From Gemmatimonadota bacterium (lineage in GTDB: Bacteria; Gemmatimonadota; Gemmatimonadetes; Longimicrobiales; Gaopeijiaceae), in NCBI GenBank assembly GCA_022822445.1, contig JAJEBR010000124.1:54791-118790 (forward strand): 64,000 nucleotides of DNA. Reading direction: 5' to 3'. A program made the position numbers and the translations under genes. Below are positions 1 to 9,273 of this stretch, one piece after another; within the stretch, counting starts at the first letter, position 1, and each line of letters starts with the position of its first letter. Under the pieces are notes generated by a model. It saw nothing but the letters and a program-made list of their open reading frames with translations. It was not told the origin of the DNA and searched no databases.

Positions 1-3000
1 AGAGGGGCAGGTCCCGGCGAGGCGGCGCTACGGTGTACCCCACGAAGGCGTCGACCCCGTCCCCTTCGCTCTCGGTCGTGATCGTGCGCAGCGAAGAGCG
101 GACCCACCCCACCCTGGCCTGCACTCCGGACAGGACATCGTCCCACACTCCACCGTCCTCGGGAGCCGTGCGCCGCATCGAGAGGTCCACCCGCGTCCGG
201 TCGAAACCGGGGTCGCGCAGCCCATCGAGCCGGTCGGCGCGCACGTCGCTCCGACCCAGGAAGAGGGGGGCCAGCAGGTCTCGCTCGTAGGTCACCGAAA
301 GAGGCAGCTGCAGCCCCCAGGCGGACGGGGCAAGCCGGTCGAGCTGGACCCTGGCGCTGATATCGATGGCCTGGTCGTTCTGGTAGGTGGGGGTCCCGCC
401 CAGCTGGCGGAAGTAGCCGCCCCGGGTGCGCAGCGTTGCCTGAGAGTGCAGGAACTCTCCCCCGCGCAGCTCCGCGTCGACGGCCGACACCAGTCCCGCT
501 TCACGGAATCCGCGGGAGAGACGGAGTTCGTCGACCCAGAATTCCCCGGAGACGGGCCCTCCGGTCTCGTTGAGAACGCCCAGGCTCATCTCGCGCACCG
601 AGGCCAGGTTGGGCGCGCGTCCCCTGTCCTGAAGCACCACCGAGTAGGTGGAGTCGGCCGACCAGAGGACGAGGGGCGGGTCCCCTGGCCGGGGAGGATC
701 GCGGATGAGCCGCTCCTCGGCCTCGCGGCGCAGCATCAGCCACTCGTCAAAGTCGATGACGACCTCGGGCAACCAGTCCCCCTCGTGCACTCTCCCGGGG
801 GTATCCGCCATCTCGAGGGGGGTGCGGTACATGTAGAAGTTGCGGTCGTCGGTTCCGATCCTCACGTAGAAGTAGAGAGGGACCTCCCTGCCGAAGTCGC
901 CGCCCGCGGCCACCGCCCACAGCCTGGCCTCCCGGTAGGAGAGGAAGTCGCGGGGCCGCTGCGGGAATCGGTTGTACACCTCCACCCGGTCGCCGGCGGG
1001 GACATCCTCGAAGCGCACGGACAGGGACCGCTCGTTGAACTCGATCCCCTGCCCCGCGATCGCGGCGGTGGGATCGTCGAGCTGCTCGATGACGCCGGGG
1101 GGCGATGCGTAGCCGTCGCCAGCGGTGAGTTTGGAGACCGGGCTCACCTCAACCCGCCCCGCCAGGGACGCCTCGCTCCCTCCGAGACCCGTGAGCACCC
1201 CGGTCGCGGAGCGCTTGATCCAGGTCGAACCGACGATCGACATGCGTGCGAGCACGAACGAGTCCGCGCGCCCGCCAGTCACCGTGAAGCGGAGGTGCCG
1301 CACCGCGCGCAGTTCGGCGTCGGTGATCGGACCGCCCACGTCGACCGCCGCCGGATCCCGCACCGGCACGCGATAGAGGCGGAAGTCGGTGCCGGTCTCG
1401 TTACGGTCGCGCACCAGGAACGGCGAGCTGCCGTCCAGGGGGATCACGAAGCGCCGGTACCGCTCCAGCGTATCGAGGTTGCCGTCCTCGTCCAGATCCT
1501 CCGAGTCCGGGCGGCCGTTGCCCCGGGTACAGTTCGCGTCGGGGTCGCCAAGCCGGTAGACGCGCGCCCGCTCCGCGAGGCAGTCCTCGTCCCAGACGCC
1601 TCGCCCGTCGGTGACCGTTCCCCACACCTCGCCCCGCCGCGGATCCGCCTCCTGGTCCAGCAGGCCCAGCCCCCAGGGCACACCCGACCCGGCCTTGCGC
1701 CCATTCACGGCTCCCGCCGCGTCGGCGAAGAATGCGTCCTCGCTCACGATCCCCAGATCCAGGACCAGGGAAAGAAAATCCCCGTCCCGCACGTAGAACT
1801 CCATGAAGTCGCTCTTGGTCAGGTCCGTACCCGTGGGGCTGAGTACGGTCGTGATCGACGACCAGCCCCGCTCCGCTGCCACGTCCCCGCTCTGCGGCCG
1901 GAACCGCACGAAAAGCCCCGGTTCGCGCAGCACGCTCCCCGTGGTCCGGATCTGCTGGTCGATCTCGGTGTTGGGGTTGAAGCCCTGGAAGACGCCGAGG
2001 CTGTCGCCGCCGACATCCTCCCGGATCCAGGTGTGCTGCCAGGTCATCGCCGCCAGGTTGTCGGCCGAAAGCAGCGGGGGAAGCGTGCCCTCGGCGCCAT
2101 CGTGGAACGCCGCGGCGCTTCCCCTCCGCCACTCCTGGCTCCGGAGTGACAGCAATCGCGCGTTCAGTCCGTCGTAGTCGTCGATATAGACATCGCCCTG
2201 GGTATTCGGATTCGGTAGTGACACCGCGGCCTCTCCGTTCAGGCGAACGCTCGATTCGCCACCGACATCCAGCCCGGGAACGGCGTCCAGCATGCGCGTG
2301 AGCAGCGGCGCCCCCAGGTTCAGGTTGGCGTTGACGCCGCCCAGAGCGACCGCCCCCGCCTCGACGCCAAGCTGGGGGCGCCGGACCAGCGCGTGATCCG
2401 TCTGGTAGAGTCCGACAAGGTTGAAGGCCCCGTAATCGCCCATGTCGTAACCCGCGTTCACGCCGAAGACCGAGGACGGCGCGACCGGAAAGAAGCTGCG
2501 CTGCTCCCAAGACACATCCAGGAACCGTCCCGGGTTGGCCGCCAACAGCGCCTCCGGGTTCAGAAGCGTCAGCAGTCCGGCATCGTAGTCGATCGTGTAG
2601 TCCACCCCGCGCAGCAGCGCCCGGTCGGAGAGCGTGACCCGTTCCGTGCCCTCGCGGATCCCCACCGCCTCGAGCGCGAACGACGACACCGTCCCCTCCC
2701 CCTGCACCTGGTACGACAGGTTGAGCCGGAAGACGCCCCCGTTCTCCCGCTCGAAGGGATCGGGATCCCGGTAGATGCGTTCGTTCCGGTTCGCGCCCAG
2801 GATCCGCCGCGCCTCCATCGTGTCGACCGGCACGCTCCGCAACGGGGCCGGGGACGCGAAGGGCTCCAGCGTCGGGAACACGATGAATGTCCCCCGGACC
2901 GGCGGCTGGTCCTCGAAGGAATCGAGCGCGGGCCGATAGATCTGGGACTCGTCGATGCGTTCCGACGGGGACTCCTCATCCAGCCCGAAGAGACGCAGAT

Positions 3001-4489
3001 AGGTAAGGTCGTCTCCGTTCGGGCGCCTCGCGAAGGTGCGCCCCGCGCTCTCCTCGCCCAGCGAGATCGAGAGTTCGACGGATCCCGGATCGACGTCCCC
3101 CGCCGACGTGACCCGGTACACCTGGTGCATCTCCGTCGGCCAGGTCGGGCGGCCGGGCTGGTGCTGGGCGGACGTCGCCTTGAGCATTCTCAGGCGCGGC
3201 CTTCCGCCCGCCCGGTAGATCCTCTCCGGATTGTAGGTCCCGACGGTGTCGCCGGCCTCGGTCAGGTAGGTCACCCCGAGGATCTCGTCCGGCCCGAGGG
3301 GCACGCGCAGAGCGACCCACAGGCCGCTCGGGTGGACGACGTAGTCCTGGCCGGGCCGCAGATACTGGAACCAGGCCGATTCGATCACGGTGTCGGGGCC
3401 CGCGCCCGCGACGGCGTCGGCCTGGATGTACCCTTCGACCTGCTGCCTCGCGTACAGGTCGATCGCGGAACGGTACAGCTGGATCGGATCCGCCCCGGGG
3501 GTGGCCGTCGGCGGCGCGTCGGCCCGGGAGAGCGAGAGCACGTCGATGTGCGGGTATCCCCGAAAGTCGGCGGGATCGAAGAGGAAGAAGAACTGGCCCT
3601 CCAGGTAGTCCGCATCGTCCAGGACGAGCGTGTCGCTCCGCGAGTACCCTCTCCCGGAACTCTCCAGCCGAAACCTCCGGGAGGTCACCTCGCCGGCCTG
3701 CTGTGCCCACACGGAGCGGACGTCCACCGGACCCGCCCGCAGCGTCGCCTGGAAGCCGAAGTTGCCCGCGGGCACGGCTTCGCGCAGGAACCGGGACGAC
3801 GGCAGATCGAACCGCACGTCCCCCACCTCAAAGCGCTGGAAGACCTCGCCGGGGAGCCCCTGATAGTGGATGTTGAGCCGGTTCGCTCCCTGGAACTCGC
3901 GGGCCTGGTCGTAGTCCACGTCGACCACGATGCGGTCGGTGATGGTCCCGTCCGCGGTGGCCGCGAAGCGGATGTCCGGGGTGATCCGGGGCAGCAGCGA
4001 CACCTCGCAGGTGATCTGCACGGTCTCGTCACAGGGCCGAAACGCGGTCCAGTCCCCGCCGATCTCGCCGGTGCCTCGCAGGGAGAAGCCCAGATCCGCG
4101 AATTCGTTGACGAAGCGTCCGGGGGCCGCCCCCTCCCGAGCCCCCGGCGACCGAGCTCGCGGGTCGGGAATGTCGAGGAACCCGAACGGAAGTCCCAGGG
4201 CGCCGAAGCGCAGCGCTCCGTCCGCCGTCCAACCCGGGCCCGGCCGGGACTCCGGGGGAAAGCCCGCCAACGGGGAGATGAAACGGGTCACCGGGATGCG
4301 GGCCCGCCCGAGGCGCAGGAACAGCACCGGCCGCGGCGGCGGTGAGAGCAGCGAGGAGGCATCCTCCCGAAGCCCCGGCATGATCCACAGGACGGTGTCC
4401 CGGCGCGGAGGCGTCTGCTGCGCGCCCGCACTCCCACCCGCCGCGTGGACCAGCAACGCGGCGGTCGCCGTGGCCAGTGTATATTTCAT
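1..4489 (-). CDS. sprA: SprA, outer-membrane translocon of the type IX secretion system (5' part, runs off left edge)
   Basis: SprA forms the giant outer-membrane barrel through which type IX (Por) secretion exports proteins. The frame stays open from the ATG at 4489 to base 1, about 1,496 codons. The family is usually longer than 2,000 residues, so the C-terminus lies outside the window. Residues 1-24 are a signal peptide ending in AGAQ. Seen in order are the family motifs GLPGEVFQRFEVGDVRFDLP, PAGNFGFQATL, DDADYLEGQFFFLFDP, then VGIREGTERVTL with LLRGVDYTIDYDAGLLTLLNP-type wording, and later GDVYIDDYDG. The gene is divergent from lptF with only about 64 bases between the starts, and no strong Shine-Dalgarno is visible. 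Coding on the opposite strand (for example an open frame at 446-2149) is a shadow. The identification rests on motif recognition and is strong. Confidence 0.9.
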   Translation of the reverse strand, partial: MKYTLATATAALLVHAAGGSAGAQQTPPRRDTVLWIMPGLREDASSLLSPPPRPVLFLRLGRARIPVTRFISPLAGFPPESRPGPGWTADGALRFGALGLPFGFLDIPDPRARSPGAREGAAPGRFVNEFADLGFSLRGTGEIGGDWTAFRPCDETVQITCEVSLLPRITPDIRFAATADGTITDRIVVDVDYDQAREFQGANRLNIHYQGLPGEVFQRFEVGDVRFDLPSSRFLREAVPAGNFGFQATLRAGPVDVRSVWAQQAGEVTSRRFRLESSGRGYSRSDTLVLDDADYLEGQFFFLFDPADFRGYPHIDVLSLSRADAPPTATPGADPIQLYRSAIDLYARQQVEGYIQADAVAGAGPDTVIESAWFQYLRPGQDYVVHPSGLWVALRVPLGPDEILGVTYLTEAGDTVGTYNPERIYRAGGRPRLRMLKATSAQHQPGRPTWPTEMHQVYRVTSAGDVDPGSVELSISLGEESAGRTFARRPNGDDLTYLRLFGLDEESPSERIDESQIYRPALDSFEDQPPVRGTFIVFPTLEPFASPAPLRSVPVDTMEARRILGANRNERIYRDPDPFERENGGVFRLNLSYQVQGEGTVSSFALEAVGIREGTERVTLSDRALLRGVDYTIDYDAGLLTLLNPEALLAANPGRFLDVSWEQRSFFPVAPSSVFGVNAGYDMGDYGAFNLVGLYQTDHALVRRPQLGVEAGAVALGGVNANLNLGAPLLTRMLDAVPGLDVGGESSVRLNGEAAVSLPNPNTQGDVYIDDYDGLNARLLSLRSQEWRRGSAAAFHDGAEGTLPPLLSADNLAAMTWQHTWIREDVGGDSLGVFQGFNPNTEIDQQIRTTGSVLREPGLFVRFRPQSGDVAAERGWSSITTVLSPTGTDLTKSDFMEFYVRDGDFLSLVLDLGIVSEDAFFADAAGAVNGRKAGSGVPWGLGLLDQEADPRRGEVWGTVTDGRGVWDEDCLAERARVYRLGDPDANCTRGNGRPDSEDLDEDGNLDTLERYRRFVIPLDGSSPFLVRDRNETGTDFRLYRVPVRDPAAVDVGGPITDAELRAVRHLRFTVTGGRADSFVLARMSIVGSTWIKRSATGVLTGLGGSEASLAGRVEVSPVSKLTAGDGYASPPGVIEQLDDPTAAIAGQGIEFNERSLSVRFEDVPAGDRVEVYNRFPQRPRDFLSYREARLWAVAAGGDFGREVPLYFYVRIGTDDRNFYMYRTPLEMADTPGRVHEGDWLPEVVIDFDEWLMLRREAEERLIRDPPRPGDPPLVLWSADSTYSVVLQDRGRAPNLASVREMSLGVLNETGGPVSGEFWVDELRLSRGFREAGLVSAVDAELRGGEFLHSQATLRTRGGYFRQLGGTPTYQNDQAIDISARVQLDRLAPSAWGLQLPLSVTYERDLLAPLFLGRSDVRADRLDGLRDPGFDRTRVDLSMRRTAPEDGGVWDDVLSGVQARVGWVRSSLRTITTESEGDGVDAFVGYTVAPPRRDLPL

Positions 4490-4553
4490 GATCAGGAACC
4501 GGTCCCCAGGGGCAACCCCGCGAGGCGGCTGCGCAATCCATGGAATACCCATC

Positions 4554-5984
4554 ATGACGATACTGACCCGCTACCTGCTGCGCGCGCACATAGGCCCGTT
4601 CCTGTTCGCCTTCACCGCCCTCACGGGGCTGCTCCTCGTGAACGCGGTGGCCGAGCGGCTCGAGGGCCTGGTCGGCAAGGGCCTCCCGGTCGAGATCATC
4701 CTCGAGGCCGTCGTGCTCATGCTGCCGCACACCATCGCGCTCACCCTTCCCATGGCGCTGCTCACCACGGTCCTGTACACCTTCAGCGAGCTGGCCACGC
4801 ACAACGAGATCGTGGCGATGTCCGGCGCGGGCGTCCAGCCCCGCAGACTCTTCCTCCCGGTCCTGCTCTTCGGGCTCTTCATCGGCGCGGTCACCTTTCT
4901 CTTCAACGACAGGATCCTGCCGGAAGCCAACCACAAACTCAAGAACCTCCGCAGTTCCATCCAGCAGAAGAGCCCCACCTTCCAGCTGAACGAGGGCGTG
5001 GTCAACCTCATCGAGGCCCGCGACGGCGTGGGCCCCTACTTCCTGATCGTGGATGCCATCGACCCGGTGACCTCCGAACTCACCAAGGTCGTCATACATG
5101 ATATGAGCCAGCAGGGCATTCGGCGCACCACCTACGCCGCCCGCGGCGAGATGAAGCTCAACGCCAGCTTCACCGATCTGCACCTGCGGCTCTTCGAAGG
5201 GTACACCTACGAGGTGAAGAGCCGGGAGGAGGAAGGGTTCGCGCGCACCACCTTCGCGGAGCAGCTCTATGTGATGCGCGGCGTCGGCGACCTCTTCGAG
5301 GACGCGAGCACCGACACCCGCAGCGACCGGGAGATGTCGATCGCCATGCTCGTCGATTCCCGCGGCAGGCGCTTCAGCGAAATGGAGGGCATCCGGGAGG
5401 AGTCGCTGTTGACGGCGGGCAGGGCGGTCGACCGTGCGCTCGGGCGCGGAGAGGTGTCGGACTCGGCCCGCGCGGCCACCCCGCGGTTCCGGCCGGGCGG
5501 CGTCCCGGGCGGGCCGGTGCTGCCCCGCGACGAGGTGTCGCAGTCGGTGGCGAGCACCGCCCGGGCGGAGATGGGCCGCTACTCGACGTCCTACCGCTTC
5601 GCCAACCAGGCCGGTGTGGAGATCAACAAGAAGCTCGTGATCTCGACGTCGTGCATCATCTTCGTGCTGATCGGGGTCCCGATCGGGATACGCTTCCCGC
5701 GGGGCGGCGTGAACATGGTCATTGTCGTGTCGTCGATCGTCATCGGCGTCTACCAGATCGGTCTGACGAACGGGGAGGACTGGGCCGACCGGGGACTGGC
5801 GAATCCGTTCTGGAGCATGTGGACACCGAGTCTGATCTTCCTGGTTCTGGGGATCTTCCTGGTGTCGCGGATGGGACGTTGGACCGCGGCGGTCCGCGGC
5901 GGCGGCTGGCGGGAGATCTGGCTCGGCACCAGACGGCTGTTCGGGCTGATCCCGCTCAGGCCTGGCAGGAGGGCGCCCGCGTGA
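4554..5984 (+). CDS. lptF: LptF, LPS export ABC transporter permease
   Basis: Inner-membrane permease that, with LptG and the ATPase LptB, extracts LPS from the inner membrane and pushes it onto the Lpt bridge. The 476-residue product starts MTILTRYLLRAHIGPFLFAF. It has the usual pair of N-terminal membrane helices, the LPMALL and HNEIVAM(S) motifs, a periplasmic jellyroll region, the SDREM motif, and C-terminal helices around VLIGVPIGI. It is longer than the proteobacterial protein (about 360 residues) because of a linker of roughly 100 residues rich in Arg, Gly and Pro between SDREM and the last helices. The ATG at 4554 is chosen because the helix begins immediately after it; frames extending upstream run into the divergent sprA. 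lptG follows 61 bases downstream. lptB is not in the window. Confidence 0.93.
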   Translation: MTILTRYLLRAHIGPFLFAFTALTGLLLVNAVAERLEGLVGKGLPVEIILEAVVLMLPHTIALTLPMALLTTVLYTFSELATHNEIVAMSGAGVQPRRLFLPVLLFGLFIGAVTFLFNDRILPEANHKLKNLRSSIQQKSPTFQLNEGVVNLIEARDGVGPYFLIVDAIDPVTSELTKVVIHDMSQQGIRRTTYAARGEMKLNASFTDLHLRLFEGYTYEVKSREEEGFARTTFAEQLYVMRGVGDLFEDASTDTRSDREMSIAMLVDSRGRRFSEMEGIREESLLTAGRAVDRALGRGEVSDSARAATPRFRPGGVPGGPVLPRDEVSQSVASTARAEMGRYSTSYRFANQAGVEINKKLVISTSCIIFVLIGVPIGIRFPRGGVNMVIVVSSIVIGVYQIGLTNGEDWADRGLANPFWSMWTPSLIFLVLGIFLVSRMGRWTAAVRGGGWREIWLGTRRLFGLIPLRPGRRAPA

Positions 5985-6045
5985 TCGCTCGCGTTCGGCC
6001 GGGCACGCCACGCCCGGTGCGGCATCGCATCAGGGGACGCGGCGC

Positions 6046-7107
6046 ATGATTCGCATCCTGGACCGGATGGTCGCGCGCACCTTCACCGTCCGCTTCCTGC
6101 TGTTCGTCACCAGCGTGCCGGTGCTCTTCGTGCTCAGCGACCTCACCGAGCGGCAGGACCAGCTGATCGACCGGGGGCTGTCGGTCGGGGAGATCGGGCT
6201 GGGGTACCTGTACCAGATTCCGCACTTCATCGTGTGGGCCTCGCCGATCGCCGCCCTCATCGCCACCGTCTTCACCGTCCATTCGATGACCATCCACCGG
6301 GAGATCCAGGCCGCCAAGGCGGGGGGAATCTCCTTCCACCGGCTGGTCCTGCCGGTCCTCCCGGCCGGAATCCTCATGACCGGCGGCGCCTTCCTGCTCA
6401 GCACGGTGGTGCCCGCGCTGAACCGGCGGGCCGCCGAGATGCTGGGGGACCGGCAAACCTACGGGGACTTCCGCACCGAGTTCGTCCACCAGCTGGAGAC
6501 CGGGGGGACGCTGAGCATCCAGCAGCTCTTCAACCAGGAGCTCACCGGCGTTACCCTCGAGGACCGGGCGGAGGACGGCACCCTGCACCACGTCTGGGCC
6601 AGGCAGGGAGACTACACCGCGGCGGACGGCTGGACGCTCCAGTCGGGCAAGCTGCGCGTCGTGCGTCCCGACCAGTCGGAGACCGCCTACACCTTCGAGC
6701 GGTACCGGCGAAAGGGATTGATCACGCCGCCCGATCAGCTGCTCGACGATCCGCCCGACGACCAGGAGCTGGGCTACCACGAACTCGGGGAGCGGGCCGA
6801 GGCGCTGCGCCGCTCCGGAGGCAACCCCGACAAGCTGTTCGTCAGGCGCGCCCAGAAGCTGTCCATCCCGGCGGCCACCCTGATCATCGTCCTCTTCGGC
6901 GCCCCCCTGGCCACCACCGTCAAGAAGGGCGGGCCCGCGGTGGGCGTGGGGCTTTCGCTCAGCTCGACGATCCTCTACCTGATGATGCTCCGGCTCTTCG
7001 AAGCGATCGGCGCCTCGGGCGGCCTGTCCCCCTTCTGGGCCGCGTGGTCCCCCAACTTCTTCTTCCTGGCAGTGGGGGTCGTCCTGCTGTGGCGCGTTCG
7101 CACGTGA
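6046..7107 (+). CDS. lptG: LptG, LPS export ABC transporter permease
   Basis: Partner permease of LptF in LPS export. The 353-residue protein has N-terminal helices (RFLLFVTSVPVLFVLSDLTE), the cytoplasmic coupling segment with ASPIAALIATVF and REIQAAKAGGISF, a periplasmic beta-jellyroll domain in the middle, and C-terminal helices including IIVLFGAPLATT followed by the GLSLSSTILYLMM helix. Its length is normal for the family. It lies 61 bases downstream of lptF on the same strand, the conserved pairing in diderms, so both are probably one transcript. LptF and LptG are homologues; order and the shorter jellyroll make LptG the better label for this copy. Confidence 0.9.
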   Translation: MIRILDRMVARTFTVRFLLFVTSVPVLFVLSDLTERQDQLIDRGLSVGEIGLGYLYQIPHFIVWASPIAALIATVFTVHSMTIHREIQAAKAGGISFHRLVLPVLPAGILMTGGAFLLSTVVPALNRRAAEMLGDRQTYGDFRTEFVHQLETGGTLSIQQLFNQELTGVTLEDRAEDGTLHHVWARQGDYTAADGWTLQSGKLRVVRPDQSETAYTFERYRRKGLITPPDQLLDDPPDDQELGYHELGERAEALRRSGGNPDKLFVRRAQKLSIPAATLIIVLFGAPLATTVKKGGPAVGVGLSLSSTILYLMMLRLFEAIGASGGLSPFWAAWSPNFFFLAVGVVLLWRVRT

Positions 7108-7324
7108 CCGGCCCCGGGCGGCAAACGCCCTCGCCAACGTGTCGCCGCCGCCCCGGCGGATCCCGTGACATGCGCGCGTCGGCGCATCCGCGGCATCTGC
7201 AACCATGCTGCGGTCCGTCGGCCGCCACAGCGCGCAACCGCGGCACACGCCATGGCGGGAGGCGAGCAAGGCCAGTAGGTTTTTCCCACAAGAGCGTTGA
7301 ACCACAAGCAGGAGGCTTAGCCGA

Positions 7325-7990
7325 ATGAGGAAGGAATGTTCGAACCTGGCAGCGCGCCGGCGAGCCAGGTGGCCGCTGGGCGCCCTGCTTCCGCTGGTCG
7401 CCCTGCCGGCGTGTATTGAAGTGGATCCGCCTCCACCTCCGCCGCCGGACGACCCCGTGCTGGCGTACGCGATGTTCCCCGCGAACCTCTCCCCGGACGA
7501 GTTGGTCGTGGAGCGGGGCGATGTGATCGAAATCCTCGGCCAGCCGGTACCCCCCAGTGTAACGCCGGATCACCAGGTCAACTTCGCCAACCACTTCCTG
7601 ATCGAGTGCGTCGCGAACGAGGAGGAGCACCAGAGCCAGTACTGGCCTCCGTGTTCCCTGGCGGTCTCGGAAGGATACGTGATCATCGACCGCGGGGTCG
7701 GCAACCAGATCGGGGCGGTCAGTTGCAACGCCATCCTCAACTACGTGCCCGGTGGCCCGATCAACCCGACCGTGAGCCACTGTCTTGAAGGGGTGACCGA
7801 CTACGAGCGGGCCCAGGGCCCGGGCGTGCAGTGGGCGGGGGGGGTGTGGAGGATCACCGGATGCGATCCCACCTGGGTCACCTTCCGGCACGGACCGTCC
7901 GTCGCGATCCCGCCGACCGGCTCACCCTCCATGGCCGCGCTCTCCGACACCACGCGCATCACGGTGGCCCAGCCCTGCGTGGGTGGATGA
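7325..7990 (+). CDS. Unknown secreted lipoprotein
   Basis: A 221-residue protein with no family I recognise. Residues 1-30 form a lipoprotein signal ending in the lipobox ALPAC (Cys30), followed by an acidic and proline-rich linker with seven consecutive prolines. The mature part has several cysteines (for example in FLIECV, YWPPCSL, VSCNAIL, SHCLEG and ITGCDPT), suggesting disulfide bonds. A strong AGGAGG lies nine bases before the ATG at 7325. About 217 bases without a recognisable gene separate it from lptG. It converges on the dapF-like gene with only seven bases between stops. Secretion and lipidation are supported; function is not. Confidence 0.7.
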   Translation: MRKECSNLAARRRARWPLGALLPLVALPACIEVDPPPPPPPDDPVLAYAMFPANLSPDELVVERGDVIEILGQPVPPSVTPDHQVNFANHFLIECVANEEEHQSQYWPPCSLAVSEGYVIIDRGVGNQIGAVSCNAILNYVPGGPINPTVSHCLEGVTDYERAQGPGVQWAGGVWRITGCDPTWVTFRHGPSVAIPPTGSPSMAALSDTTRITVAQPCVGG

Positions 7991-7997
7991 AGCCTGG

Positions 7998-9056
7998 CTA
8001 ACGCCAACCTGGCCGACCTCGTTCGGCGCACGTTGCAAACCCGGCGGCCAGCACCCCTTCGCAGACCTCCTCCACCGGCCCATGGAGGGTGACGGTCCAG
8101 TCCTCGCGCAGTTCCACCTCCATTGTGCCGCCCTCCATCCGCACGGCGGCCCGCCCATGCGGCATCAGCCCGGCGCGCACGGCCGCGGCCACCGCCGCGC
8201 AAGCCGACGTCCCCGACGCCAGCGTCCGCCCCACCCCCCGCTCCCAGATGCGGATTGCGATTTCGCACCCGGCGGGCGTGCACGCGAACTGGACGTTGGT
8301 GCCGCGCGGGAAGGCCGCGCTGGCGGCGATCAGCGGCCCGTAGTGGTCCGCCTCGGCGCGGCTCCATCCGTCGGCGAACGCTACGGCATGGGGATTGCCT
8401 ACCGAAACGGGGAGCACCACCACCCGGGACCGCCCACCCCCCTCCCCCAACCGCACCGCGCCCCCCGCGCGCGCCGCCTCACTCGCGCGCACTCCCTCGC
8501 CCCCGCACCACCCCGGCCCGGCCCGGCCCCCACCCCCCGCCCCACCCCCACCATCCGGGCCCGGCAGCGCCAGCCCCACCATCCCCCGCCCGTCCACCGC
8601 CGCCGGATCCACGAACGGCGGCCCGGTCGGAAACCCCACCTTCCCCATCTCCACGCTGGCGTCCCAGGCGCCGTCCTCGCGCGGCCCCGACACGCGCAGC
8701 CGCACCCGGTCGCCCCCGACCGTGACCGGAAACCACCCATCCGGCGCGGCCCCGCGCCGCCGCAGGAACACGCCCGCGATCCTGAGTCCGTTCCCGCTGC
8801 GCTCGAATTCGCCCCCGTCCGGGTTGAACATTCGCAGGCGCGGCTCCCCATCCTCCCAACCGGCCTCCACGACCACGATTCCATCGCCTCCGGGGCCGCG
8901 ATGCCGGTCGCAGATCGCCCCGATCAGCCCCGGTGTCAGCGGCGCCCCCCGGCCTTCCTCGAAGACGAGGTAGTCGTTGCCGTGGCCGTGCGCCTTGAAG
9001 AAGCGGGGCAGGATGCGCGGCGGGCGGCCCTCCCGGGCGGGATGGGGTGCGGACAA
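7998..9056 (-). CDS. dapF: Diaminopimelate epimerase-like protein (DapF family) with both catalytic Cys replaced by Ser
   Basis: DapF converts LL- to meso-diaminopimelate for lysine and peptidoglycan synthesis using two cysteines. The fold signatures are present: KAHGHGNDYLVF, GGDGIVVVE, FNPDGGEFERSGNG, SVGNPHAV, FPRGTNVQFA, ERGVGRTLASGTSACAAV. At the two catalytic positions, normally CGNG and ACGTG, the sequence reads S87-GNG (AGC codon) and A-S281-GTS (TCG codon). A Gly-rich insert (about residues 165-208) follows the first domain, giving 352 residues against about 275 normally. The start is TTG at 9056, preceded by AAAGGAGG ten bases upstream. It may be the genuine epimerase with a changed mechanism, or a relative with another reaction. 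The family is certain; the activity is not. Confidence 0.8.
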   Translation of the reverse strand: MSAPHPAREGRPPRILPRFFKAHGHGNDYLVFEEGRGAPLTPGLIGAICDRHRGPGGDGIVVVEAGWEDGEPRLRMFNPDGGEFERSGNGLRIAGVFLRRRGAAPDGWFPVTVGGDRVRLRVSGPREDGAWDASVEMGKVGFPTGPPFVDPAAVDGRGMVGLALPGPDGGGGAGGGGRAGPGWCGGEGVRASEAARAGGAVRLGEGGGRSRVVVLPVSVGNPHAVAFADGWSRAEADHYGPLIAASAAFPRGTNVQFACTPAGCEIAIRIWERGVGRTLASGTSACAAVAAAVRAGLMPHGRAAVRMEGGTMEVELREDWTVTLHGPVEEVCEGVLAAGFATCAERGRPGWR

Positions 9057-9273
9057 GGCTCCGGGGCCTCCTTTCAGCCGACGGGCAGGGTTCGGTCGCG
9101 TACGTGCGGAAATCTACCAGATCGGGGCGTCGCCGGGCTCGGCGAGGGGCTTCCGGCTGACCCGGCCCGGGCTTTTGCCCGACTGACCCGCAGCTGACCT
9201 CACCCGCCTGGCCCGCTTGACCTCCCCCGCGCCGCCGCCCGCCCGAAGCGCGCCTCTCGCTCTCGCCCGCCGC

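Noticed and set aside
446..4345. Long plus-strand open frames opposite sprA (446-2149 and 2393-4345)
   Set aside because: They lie antisense to a clear SprA reading frame, have arginine/proline-rich low-complexity translations and no family motifs; typical GC-rich shadows.
4029..6011. 660-codon minus-strand frame opposite lptF
   Set aside because: It overlaps the entire lptF coding region and the sprA start, is His/Glu/Arg-rich and has no domain.
7427..7460. Proline run in the unknown lipoprotein as a repeat element
   Set aside because: It is a short in-frame linker after the lipobox, normal for lipoproteins, and the DNA is not a perfect repeat.
8790..8800. Selenocysteine at the changed DapF active-site position
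   Set aside because: The codons are AGC and TCG, ordinary serine codons, not TGA.
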